Shown here piece after piece: positions 1 through 6,015 of a stretch of 8,414 nt of DNA. Position 1 is the stretch's first letter; each line of letters starts with the position of its first letter. The DNA is taken from assembly GCA_949286295.1 (NCBI GenBank), contig CASECK010000183.1:1-8414 (forward strand). The letters are read 5' to 3'. The notes beneath the pieces were generated by a model that saw only the letters and a list, made by a program, of their open reading frames with translations, had not been told where the DNA came from and did not search any database. A program made the position numbers and the translations under genes. This stretch comes from an uncultured bacterium (GTDB lineage Bacteria > Bacillota > Clostridia > Oscillospirales > Oscillospiraceae).

Positions 1-14
1 TTTCTCCCCTTGAA

Positions 15-32
15 TTTGTAATTTTTTACAAA
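15..32. repeat. AT-rich inverted repeat upstream of the minD promoter
   Basis: Perfect 7-bp arms TTTGTAA (15-21) and TTACAAA (26-32) are separated by TTTT. The repeat lies about 18 bp upstream of the -35 hexamer. It could be an operator for an upstream-binding regulator, part of an AT-rich UP-like element, or chance symmetry in AT-rich DNA. It is too AT-rich and lacks the layout of an intrinsic terminator. Confidence 0.3.
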
Positions 33-49
33 AACTTTTAGGGTAGCAG

Positions 50-77
50 TTGACGAAACTCAGATTTGTGGTACACT
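50..77 (+). promoter_or_regulatory. Sigma-A-type promoter for the minD-like gene
   Basis: The -35 hexamer TTGACG (50-55) is followed after 16 bp by TACACT (72-77), preceded by TGG, which makes an extended -10 element. Transcription would begin near 84, giving a very short leader of about 20 nt before the ATG at 105. The DNA upstream (14-40) is A/T-rich, as in an UP element. The gene therefore probably has its own start of transcription and is not the distal gene of an upstream operon. Confidence 0.65.
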
Positions 78-104
78 TAGACTGTGACGATAGGAGGAAC
101 TTTC

Positions 105-839
105 ATGGGAACCGTAGCAGCCATCACCTCCGGCAAGGGGGGGACCGGAAAGACCTCCATCACCGGCGGCGTCGCCGCCGCTCTGGCCCAGATGGGCCGG
201 CGGGTGCTGTGTATCGACATGGACATCGGGCTGCGCAACCTGGATATCTCCCTGGGGCTGAGCGACCGGGCGCTGATGGATTTCTCCGACGTGGCCCTGG
301 GGCGCTGCCCCCTGGCCCGGGCGGCGGTGGAACACCCCACCCTGAAGGGGTTATGTTTGCTCACCGCCCCCATGTCCCTGCCCGCCAGCCTGACGGCGGA
401 CAAGGTCCGCTCTTTGCTGGCCACCGCCCGCACGATGTACGACTATGTGCTCATCGACTCCCCCGCCGGCCTGGGGGCCGGCTTCCGGCTGGCCACCTGC
501 GGGGCGGACCGGGCCCTGGTCATCGCCACCAACGACGCCTCCTCCCTGCGGGACGCCCAGCGGGCGGTGGAGGAGCTGGACGGCATCCGCCAGATTCACC
601 TGGTGATGAACCGCATCCAGAGCAAGCTGCTGCGCCGCCTGCGCGCCACCATTGACGACGCCATGAACACCGCCGGACTGCCCCTCATCGGCGTGGTGCC
701 GGAGGACCCCCAGGTCATCCTGTGCGCCAACCTGGGCCTGCCCCTGACCTCCAGGGGCCGCCGGGGGGCCGCTCTGGCCTGCTGGAACATCGCCCAGCGG
801 CTGGAGGGCCGGCAGGTCCCCATTATGCGCATCCGCTGA
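105..839 (+). CDS. minD: MinD-family septum-site ATPase
   Basis: Deviant Walker ATPase of the MinD/ParA group, which in known members dimerises on the membrane with ATP and places division inhibitors. Visible motifs are the deviant Walker A loop KGGTGKT (residues 11-17, Lys11 and Lys16), the MinD signature DIGLRNLD (40-47), the switch II / Walker B-like IDSPAG (Asp118) and GVVPED near the C-terminus. The start at 105 is chosen because AGGAGG (92-97) lies 7 nt upstream; an in-frame codon at 84 would fall at the transcription start and lacks a ribosome binding site. The product is 244 aa, shorter than the usual 260-270. It ends soon after an EGRQ-containing segment without the amphipathic basic/hydrophobic tail that tethers MinD to membranes. 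No minC or minE is visible in the window. Family assignment is secure. A role in division is inferred, because the missing tail could mean a different function. Confidence 0.87.
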   Translation: MGTVAAITSGKGGTGKTSITGGVAAALAQMGRRVLCIDMDIGLRNLDISLGLSDRALMDFSDVALGRCPLARAAVEHPTLKGLCLLTAPMSLPASLTADKVRSLLATARTMYDYVLIDSPAGLGAGFRLATCGADRALVIATNDASSLRDAQRAVEELDGIRQIHLVMNRIQSKLLRRLRATIDDAMNTAGLPLIGVVPEDPQVILCANLGLPLTSRGRRGAALACWNIAQRLEGRQVPIMRIR

Positions 840-878
840 AGCCGCCCGCCCCGGATCGCGGCAGGAATTCACCAAACC

Positions 879-897
879 CGGACGGCCGGCCCGTCCG
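879..897. repeat. GC-rich hairpin in the minD / MGS-like gap
   Basis: CGGACGG (879-885) and CCGTCCG (891-897) form a perfect 7-bp stem with a 5-nt loop. It has no T-tract, so it is not a convincing terminator. It may stabilise the 3' end of the minD message or have no function. No promoter is evident in this 85-nt gap, so read-through from minD is likely. Confidence 0.3.
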
Positions 898-924
898 CCG
901 ACCACCGAAGGAGGTATCACCCCC

Positions 925-1341
925 ATGAATATCGCGATCATGAGCCACACCAAAAAACAGGACCTGATGGTGCAGTTCTGCACCGCCTACTGCGGCATCC
1001 TGTCCAAGCACAGCGTCTGCGCCACCAACGCCACCGGGCGCATGGTGGCCGACGCCACCGGCCTGCCCGTCCACCTGTTCCTCTCCCACGAGCACGGCGG
1101 CATCGAACAGATTGGCCAGCGCATCATGTACAACGAGATTGACCTTGTTCTGTTTTTCAACTCCCCCCTGGACAACGAGATGGACAAGGATATCCTCTAC
1201 ATCACCCGCCTGTGCGACCAGCACTCCGTCCCCGTGGCCACCAACGTGGCCACCGCCGAGCTGCTCATCCACGGCCTGGCCCGGGGGGACCTGGACTGGC
1301 GGGAGGGCATGAATCCAAACCGGGTGCCCTTTGCCCTGTGA
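925..1341 (+). CDS. Methylglyoxal synthase-like protein (mgsA-like) with degenerate active site
   Basis: A 138-aa protein, close to the usual MGS length. The MGS fold is recognisable from the N-terminal IAIMSH strand, the segment MVQFCTAYCGILSKH, the NEIDLVLFF strand and VPVATNVATAELLIHGL. True MGS converts dihydroxyacetone phosphate to methylglyoxal plus phosphate. Compared with E. coli MgsA (from memory), His19 and Asp101 seem kept (His8, Asp89), but Asp20 is Thr9, Lys23 is Gln12, the TGTTG phosphate loop is TNATG (34-38), SGPxGGDQQ is SHEHGGIEQ (54-62) so that the catalytic base Asp71 is Ile60, and Asp91 is Ser80. His98 lies next to a one-residue deletion. The reading frame is intact with an AAGGAGGT site 9-10 nt upstream of the ATG, so this is not an obvious pseudogene. 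It most likely has lost or changed activity, perhaps as a regulator or binding protein. It follows minD by 85 nt and is probably co-transcribed with it. Confidence 0.8.
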   Translation: MNIAIMSHTKKQDLMVQFCTAYCGILSKHSVCATNATGRMVADATGLPVHLFLSHEHGGIEQIGQRIMYNEIDLVLFFNSPLDNEMDKDILYITRLCDQHSVPVATNVATAELLIHGLARGDLDWREGMNPNRVPFAL

Positions 1342-1350
1342 AGGCCGGGC

Positions 1351-1379
1351 TTGACATTTCCGCCATTTTAGGATAGCAT
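1351..1379 (+). promoter_or_regulatory. Promoter of the T-box-hisS-aspS operon
   Basis: A consensus TTGACA (1351-1356) is followed after 17 bp by TAGCAT (1374-1379). The start of transcription is expected near 1386, just upstream of T-box stem I, which supports the assignment. The promoter begins only 10 nt after the stop codon of the MGS-like gene, and no terminator separates them, so some read-through into the leader is possible. Confidence 0.7.
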
Positions 1380-1385
1380 GGTCCC

Positions 1386-1628
1386 ATCCACCGCCACGAC
1401 GGCGCATGAGTAGCCGAGATACCGCCCGACAGAGAGGGGTCCCGCAGGTTGAGAGGGCCCCAGGGACCGGTCCCGGGGAAAGACGGCGCCAGCAGCGGGC
1501 CCGGAGACGGGCGCGGCCCCCCTCCCGCACCAGAGGGCAAAAGGAGCGCGGCACGCGCTTGAAATTGGGTGGCACCACGAAGCCGTTTTGCGCTCTCGTC
1601 CCAATGCCGGGGATGAGAGCGTCTTTTT
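1386..1628 (+). promoter_or_regulatory. T-box riboswitch leader, tRNA-Asp-type, controlling hisS-aspS
   Basis: T-box leaders bind uncharged tRNA and switch a terminator to an antiterminator. Stem I is visible: lower helix GGCGC (1401-1405) with GCGCC (1486-1490), AGTA of the specifier-loop S-turn (1409-1412), and distal AGAGAG (1431-1436) and GGTTGAG (1447-1453) elements. The 3' side of the specifier loop reads GGGGAAAGACG, giving specifier GAC (1482-1484), an Asp codon. A stem II candidate is GCGGG (1495-1499) with CCCGC (1524-1528); stem III is AGCGCG (1545-1550) with CGCGCT (1554-1559). The T-box core GGGTGGCACCACG (1567-1579) forms an antiterminator: ATTGGG (1564-1569) pairs with CCCAAT (1600-1605) and ACGA (1577-1580) with TCGT (1596-1599), leaving the classic 7-nt bulge TGGCACC. 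The bulge TGGC would pair with a GCCA acceptor end, matching the G73 discriminator of tRNA-Asp and not the C73 of tRNA-His. Confidence 0.88.
1591..1628 (+). terminator. Conditional intrinsic terminator of the T-box
   Basis: The segment 1591-1602 pairs with 1610-1621 over 12 positions with a single G-U pair, closing a 7-nt loop and followed by TCTTTTT (1622-1628). Its 5' arm overlaps the 3' half of the antiterminator (1596-1605), so the two structures are mutually exclusive. It should terminate transcription when tRNA-Asp is charged. Confidence 0.88.
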
Positions 1629-1677
1629 GCTTTCATCCCGTGAAATCCCCGCCTATTTTGTGGAAGGAGTTTTGAGT

Positions 1678-1767
1678 ATGAAGCTGCTGCCCGCGCTGCG
1701 CCATATGTTCCATCTTCCCCAAGGGGAAGAGATGGATGAACACGCCGCCCGCACCTGCCGGGCCTGA
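1678..1767 (+). CDS. Candidate small ORF (29 aa) between T-box and hisS
   Basis: An ATG at 1678 follows GGAAGGAG (1662-1669) at 8 nt and opens a 29-codon frame ending in TGA, beginning MKLLPALRHMFHLPQGEE. The ribosome binding site is as good as those of the large genes here. The peptide has three His residues (9, 12, 21), no family I recognise, and no clear signal or membrane segment. A strong hairpin lies within it: TCTTCCCC (1713-1720) pairs with GGGGAAGA (1723-1730). After its stop, GCGGCC (1770-1775) and GGCCGC (1787-1792) can form another stem before the hisS ribosome binding site. It may be a leader peptide coupling translation to hisS, an independent small protein, or chance. Coding status rests only on the start signals. 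Confidence 0.35.
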   Translation: MKLLPALRHMFHLPQGEEMDEHAARTCRA

Positions 1768-1821
1768 CAGCGGCCGCCCGCCTGTTGGCCGCCCATTCCA
1801 CAACAGAAAGGATTTTGACTT

Positions 1822-3189
1822 ATGGCTAAGGTACAGCCCCGCACCCTGTCCGGTTTTATGGAGCTTCTCCCCGCCCAGCAGATTCAGTTCGACCGTATGG
1901 CCGCCATCATCCGGGAGTCCTTCTCCCTGTATGGCTTCTTCCCCCTGGACACCCCCCTCATCGAGGCCAGCGACGTGCTGCTGGCCAAGGGGGGCGGCGA
2001 GACGGAAAAGCAGATTTACCGCTTCACCAAGGGGGACAGCGACCTGTCCCTGCGCTTTGATTTGACCGTGCCCCTGGCCAAGTATGTGGCCCTGCACTAC
2101 GCCGACCTGGCCTTCCCCTTCCGGCGCTTCCAGATTGGCAAGGTCTACCGGGGCGAGCGGGCCCAGCGGGGCCGCTTCCGGGAGTTCTATCAGGCCGACA
2201 TCGACATCATCGGCGACGGCCGGCTGGACGTGTCCAACGACGCGGAGATTCCCGCCATCATCTACCGCACCTTCACCGGCCTGGGCCTGCGCCGGTTCCA
2301 GATTCGGGTGAACAACCGCAAGGTGCTCAACGGCTTTTACGCCATGCACGGCCTGACCCAGCAGTCGGGCAGCATCATGCGCACCGTGGATAAGCTGGAA
2401 AAAATCGGCGAAAAGAGCGTCCGGGACCTGCTCACCGGCCCTGACATCGGCCTGAGCGACCAGCAGGCCGCCGAGATTCTGCGCTTCATCGCCATCCAGG
2501 GCACCAACGCCCAGGTGCTCTCCGCCCTGGAGCAATACCGGGGCCGCAACCCGGTATTCGACGAGGGGCTGGACGAGCTGAACCTGGTGGCCAGACACCT
2601 GGCCGGCTTCGGCGTGCCCGAGGAGAACTTCGCCGTGGACCTGACCATCGCCCGGGGGCTGGACTACTACACCGGCACCGTGTACGAGACCACCATGCTG
2701 GACCACCCGGAGATTGGCTCCATCTGCTCCGGCGGCCGCTTTGATAACTTGGCGGAATATTATACCGACAAACAACTGCCCGGAGTGGGCATCTCCATCG
2801 GCCTGACCCGGCTGTTCTTTGTGCTGGAGGACCAGGGCTACCTCAACAACCAGCTGAACACCGCCCCCGCCGACGCCCTCTTCATCCCCATGACCGGGGA
2901 CCTGTCCGCCGCCATCTCCCTGGCCACCCAGCTGCGGGACGCGGGACTTCGGGCCCAAATCTACGGCGAGGAGAAGAAATTCAAGCAAAAGATGTCCTAT
3001 GCCGACAAGCTGGGCGTGCCCTATGTCATCTTCCTGGGCGAGGAGGAGATTCAGGAGGGCGCCGCCTCTGTCAAGGATATGCGCTCCGGCCAGCAGGTAA
3101 AGCTGTCCGCCGGGCAGGCCCTGGCCCACATTCAGGCCGGCCTGGCCGAGCTCAACCGGGGGACCCCCATCCTGGACCGGGGCGTGTAA
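1822..3189 (+). CDS. hisS: Histidyl-tRNA synthetase
   Basis: Class II aminoacyl-tRNA synthetase that charges tRNA-His in the cytoplasm. Evidence in order: the N-terminal motif 1 region (LYGFFPLDTPLIEASDVL); FDLTVPLAKYVA; motif 2 around 106-125 with GKVYRGERAQRGRFREF (Arg110); the HisRS-specific ARGLDYYTGTVYE (Arg278), which binds histidine; CSGGRFDNLAEYY; motif 3 GVGISIGLTRLF; and a C-terminal anticodon-binding domain from about residue 350. At 455 aa it is slightly longer than the common 420-430, as in many clostridial enzymes. The ATG at 1822 has GAAAGGA about 9 nt upstream. It is the first large gene of the T-box operon, 76 nt before the aspS start, and should be induced together with aspS when tRNA-Asp is undercharged. 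Confidence 0.96.
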   Translation: MAKVQPRTLSGFMELLPAQQIQFDRMAAIIRESFSLYGFFPLDTPLIEASDVLLAKGGGETEKQIYRFTKGDSDLSLRFDLTVPLAKYVALHYADLAFPFRRFQIGKVYRGERAQRGRFREFYQADIDIIGDGRLDVSNDAEIPAIIYRTFTGLGLRRFQIRVNNRKVLNGFYAMHGLTQQSGSIMRTVDKLEKIGEKSVRDLLTGPDIGLSDQQAAEILRFIAIQGTNAQVLSALEQYRGRNPVFDEGLDELNLVARHLAGFGVPEENFAVDLTIARGLDYYTGTVYETTMLDHPEIGSICSGGRFDNLAEYYTDKQLPGVGISIGLTRLFFVLEDQGYLNNQLNTAPADALFIPMTGDLSAAISLATQLRDAGLRAQIYGEEKKFKQKMSYADKLGVPYVIFLGEEEIQEGAASVKDMRSGQQVKLSAGQALAHIQAGLAELNRGTPILDRGV

Positions 3190-3265
3190 CGGGGCCGTTT
3201 CAGGGGCAAATTGAAATACAAACTGTTGATTTTAAAGACTATATTACAAATTGGAGCTGATTTCT

Positions 3266-5065
3266 GTGGATACTTTCCAGGGCTTTCACCGCAGCCACTA
3301 CTGTGGCCAGCTGCGCCTGAGCGACGCGGGCAAGACCGTCTCCCTGTGCGGCTGGGTCCAGCGGCAGCGGGATTTAGGCGGGCTGATTTTCGTGGACCTG
3401 CGGGACCGCACCGGCCTTATCCAGCTGTCCTTTGACGACAGCACCGGCCGGGACATTTTTGACAAGGCCTCCTCCCTGCGGGCTGAATATGTGGTGGCCG
3501 CCACCGGCCTGGTTCGGGAGCGGGAGTCCAAGACTGACAAGATTCCCACCGGCGACATCGAGGTCTATGTCACCCAGCTGCGGCTGCTGGCCAAGGCGGA
3601 CACCCCGCCCTTTGAGATTGTGGAGCACTCCAAGGCCAACGATATGCTGCGCCTGAAGTACCGCTATCTGGACCTGCGCCGCCCGGAGATGCAGCAGGCC
3701 ATCGCCACCCGGCACAAGATTACCAAAATCGCCCGGGACTATTTTGACGAGCAGGGCTTTTTAGAGATTGAGACCCCCATCCTCACCAAATCCACCCCCG
3801 AGGGCGCCCGGGACTACCTGGTGCCCTCCCGGGTCCACCCGGGCAAGTTCTACGCCCTGCCCCAGGCCCCCCAGCAGTACAAGCAGCTGCTGATGCTCTC
3901 TGGCTTTGACCGCTATTTCCAAATTGCCCGCTGCTTCCGGGACGAGGACCTGCGGGCCGACCGGCAGCCCGAGTTCACCCAGATTGACCTGGAGATGTCC
4001 TTTGCCGACGAGGAGGACATCATGTCCATCCAGGAGGGCTTTTTGAAGCGGGTGTTCAAGCAGGTGCTGGACGTGGACATCCAGACCCCCTTCCAGCGCC
4101 TGCCCTGGCAGGAGGCTATGGACCGCTTCGGCTCGGACAAGCCGGACCTGCGCTTTGGCTTTGAGCTCACCGACATCAGCGACCTGGTGAAGGAGTGCGG
4201 CTTTGGGGTGTTCTCCGGCCCGGTGGCCGCCGGCGGCTCCGTCCGGCTCATCAACGTCAACGGCCACGCCGCCGATTTCCCCCGCAAGAAGATTGACAAG
4301 CTCGTGGAGTTTGTCAAGACCTATCAGGCCAAGGGCCTGGCCTGGACCCGGATGGTGGACGGCCAGATAACCTCCAGCTATGCCAAGTTCCTCACCGAGG
4401 AGGAAAACAAGGCCATTCTGGACCGGGCGGGGGCCAAGGACGGCGACCTGATTCTTATCGTGGGCGACGAGAAAAACGAGGTGGTCTGGGCGGCCCTGGG
4501 CGCCCTGCGCTGCGAGGTGGCCCGCCAGCTGGACATTCTGGACCCCAGGGACTTCCGCTTCCTGTGGGTCACCCAGTTCCCCATGTTCGAGTGGAGCGAG
4601 GAGGAGGGCCGCTACCAGGCCATGCACCACCCCTTCACCGCCCCCATGGCAGAGGACGAGGACAAGATTCTCTCCGACAAGGCCCACTGCCGGGCCAGGG
4701 CCTATGACATCGTGCTCAACGGGACCGAGCTGGGCGGCGGCTCCATCCGCATCAACACCCCCGAGCTGCAGGAGAAGGCCTTCCTGGCCCTTGGCCTTTC
4801 TGAGGAGGACATCCAGGAGCGCTTTGGCCACCTGGTGGGCGCCTTCAAATTTGGCGCGCCCCCCCACGGCGGCCTGGCCTACGGCCTGGACCGGCTGTGT
4901 ATGCTGATGGCCGGCGCCTCCTCCATCCGGGACGTCATCGCCTTCCCCAAGGTGCAAAACGCCTCTGACCTGATGATGGCCTGTCCCGACTTTGTGGACG
5001 GCAAACAGCTGGACGACCTGTCCATCGCCGTCACCCGCCGGGAGCAGGAGGAGGCGGGGGAATAA
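3266..5065 (+). CDS. aspS: Aspartyl-tRNA synthetase (bacterial type)
   Basis: Charges tRNA-Asp; class IIb synthetase of 599 aa, the normal bacterial length. Visible are the N-terminal OB-fold anticodon domain (GWVQRQRDLGGLIFVDLRDR), the motif 1 region with LKYRYLDLRRPEM, ATP/Asp-site segments ending in motif 2 (FRDEDLRADRQPEFTQIDLE, from Phe224), the GAD insertion domain in roughly residues 290-420, and motif 3 (GLAYGLDRLCML, from Gly536). The start is taken as GTG at 3266 because GGAG (3253-3256) lies 9 nt upstream; the in-frame TTG at 3251 would overlap that ribosome binding site. The resulting N-terminus (VDTFQGFHRSHYCGQL) matches the family. Leu37 in RDLG corresponds to the Leu seen in E. 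coli AspRS, which hints at, but does not prove, a discriminating enzyme. The 76-nt gap after hisS is AT-rich with no convincing promoter. Confidence 0.96.
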   Translation: MDTFQGFHRSHYCGQLRLSDAGKTVSLCGWVQRQRDLGGLIFVDLRDRTGLIQLSFDDSTGRDIFDKASSLRAEYVVAATGLVRERESKTDKIPTGDIEVYVTQLRLLAKADTPPFEIVEHSKANDMLRLKYRYLDLRRPEMQQAIATRHKITKIARDYFDEQGFLEIETPILTKSTPEGARDYLVPSRVHPGKFYALPQAPQQYKQLLMLSGFDRYFQIARCFRDEDLRADRQPEFTQIDLEMSFADEEDIMSIQEGFLKRVFKQVLDVDIQTPFQRLPWQEAMDRFGSDKPDLRFGFELTDISDLVKECGFGVFSGPVAAGGSVRLINVNGHAADFPRKKIDKLVEFVKTYQAKGLAWTRMVDGQITSSYAKFLTEEENKAILDRAGAKDGDLILIVGDEKNEVVWAALGALRCEVARQLDILDPRDFRFLWVTQFPMFEWSEEEGRYQAMHHPFTAPMAEDEDKILSDKAHCRARAYDIVLNGTELGGGSIRINTPELQEKAFLALGLSEEDIQERFGHLVGAFKFGAPPHGGLAYGLDRLCMLMAGASSIRDVIAFPKVQNASDLMMACPDFVDGKQLDDLSIAVTRREQEEAGE

Positions 5066-5104
5066 CGCCCCCCGTTACCCTGCGGCGCAAACAGAGGAAT
5101 CAAC

Positions 5105-5133
5105 AACGGGCGGAGAGCTGCTCCGCCCGTTTT
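5105..5133 (+). terminator. Intrinsic terminator after aspS
   Basis: A perfect 11-bp stem AACGGGCGGAG (5105-5115) / CTCCGCCCGTT (5121-5131) closes a 5-nt loop and is followed by a short T-run. It begins 40 nt after the aspS stop and ends 18 nt before the next ATG, leaving only room for a ribosome binding site. As no promoter is evident between 5066 and 5151, the next genes may depend on read-through, so termination may be partial. Confidence 0.75.
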
Positions 5134-5151
5134 CCAAGGGAGGGAAGGAAT

Positions 5152-6006
5152 ATGAAACTGGTACAGTTCTGGAAAAACGGCGCCCCCGCCCTGGGGCTCC
5201 AGGCGGGCCAGAGGGTGGTGGACGTGCCGGCGGAGGGGGCGCGGCGGGGGCTGGACGTGCCCGGCGATATGGCCGCGCTGCTCTCCCTGGGCCAGCCCGG
5301 CCTGGACCTGCTGGCCGGACTGGAGGAGGAGCCGTGCTGCTTTGCCAGCGCTCCCCTTGCCCCGGTGGTCACCGGCGGCCGCATCCTGTGCATCGGCCTG
5401 AACTACCGCCGCCACGCCCGGGAGTGCGGCCTGCCCCTCCCCGCCGCCCCGGTGCTGTTCCATAAGTTTTCCAACGCCCTGGCCGCCCACGGGGAGGAGA
5501 TTGTCCTGCCCCCTGATTACAAAGAGTATGATTACGAGGCGGAATTGGTGGCTGTAATCGGAAAGGCCGCCCGAAATGTGTCCGAAGCGGCGGCCCTGGA
5601 CCACGTGTTTGGCTACACCTGCGGCAACGACCTGTCCACCCGGGACCTGCAGTTTGCCCGGGGCGGCCAGTGGCTGCTGTCCAAGACCTTCGACGGCTTC
5701 GCCCCTACCGGCCCCTGTCTGGTCCCCGCCGGGGAGCTGAATCCGGGGGCGCTGGACATCTCCTGCGCCGTCAACGGCCAGATTCGCCAGCGCTCCAACA
5801 CCTCGGACATGATTTTCTCCCTGGGACAGATTATCGCCGACCTGTCCCGCCACTTCACCCTCCTGCCCGGGGACCTCATCTTCACCGGCACTCCCGAGGG
5901 GGTCATGCAGGGCTATCCGCCAGAGCAAAAAGACTGGCTGAAGCCCGGAGACCAAGTAGAGGTCACCATCCAGGGCATCGGGACCCTGCGCAACACGTTT
6001 CGATAA
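5152..6006 (+). CDS. Fumarylacetoacetate hydrolase (FAH) family protein
   Basis: 284-aa enzyme of the FAH superfamily, whose members hydrolyse or decarboxylate beta-diketo or acylpyruvate-type acids with a Mg or Mn ion. The catalytic core starts at GRILCIGLNYRRHA (about residue 80), after an N-terminal domain. Metal ligands are visible as the DYEAELVAVIG motif (Glu129, Glu131) and GNDLSTRD (Asp160). The active-site lysine is Lys178 in SKTFDGFAPTGP, and the late family motif is FTGTPEGV. Substrate cannot be told from sequence; acylpyruvase, oxaloacetate decarboxylase or ring-cleavage product hydrolase are all possible. The ribosome binding site is GGGAGGGAAGGA just upstream of the ATG. It sits directly after the aspS terminator, and its stop overlaps the ribosome binding site of the next gene, so the two are probably translated from one message. 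Confidence 0.9.
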   Translation: MKLVQFWKNGAPALGLQAGQRVVDVPAEGARRGLDVPGDMAALLSLGQPGLDLLAGLEEEPCCFASAPLAPVVTGGRILCIGLNYRRHARECGLPLPAAPVLFHKFSNALAAHGEEIVLPPDYKEYDYEAELVAVIGKAARNVSEAAALDHVFGYTCGNDLSTRDLQFARGGQWLLSKTFDGFAPTGPCLVPAGELNPGALDISCAVNGQIRQRSNTSDMIFSLGQIIADLSRHFTLLPGDLIFTGTPEGVMQGYPPEQKDWLKPGDQVEVTIQGIGTLRNTFR

Positions 6007-6015
6007 GGAGTCAAG

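Noticed and set aside
50..655. 201-codon plus-strand frame overlapping minD
   Set aside because: Its product is a Pro/Arg/Gly/His-rich shadow in another frame, and its start lies within the promoter -35 element.
925..1341. Straight assignment as an active methylglyoxal synthase
   Set aside because: The catalytic Asp and several phosphate-binding residues are replaced, so only family membership is claimed.
1633..3129. 498-codon minus-strand open frame opposite hisS
   Set aside because: It is antisense to hisS and the leader, has shadow-like composition and no family motif.
3211..3250. Possible internal promoter before aspS (TTGAAA with AT-rich DNA, TATATT at 3240-3245)
   Set aside because: No -35/-10 pair has acceptable spacing: TTGAAA to TATATT is 23 bp, and 16-17 bp spacing gives poor -10 hexamers. 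The AT-rich gap is noted only.
3251..3265. TTG at 3251 as the aspS start
   Set aside because: It overlaps the GGAG ribosome binding site that properly serves GTG at 3266, and the GTG start gives the normal family N-terminus.
3761..4957. 398-codon minus-strand open frame opposite aspS
   Set aside because: It is a shadow of aspS, rich in Gly, Val, Leu and His, with no domain.
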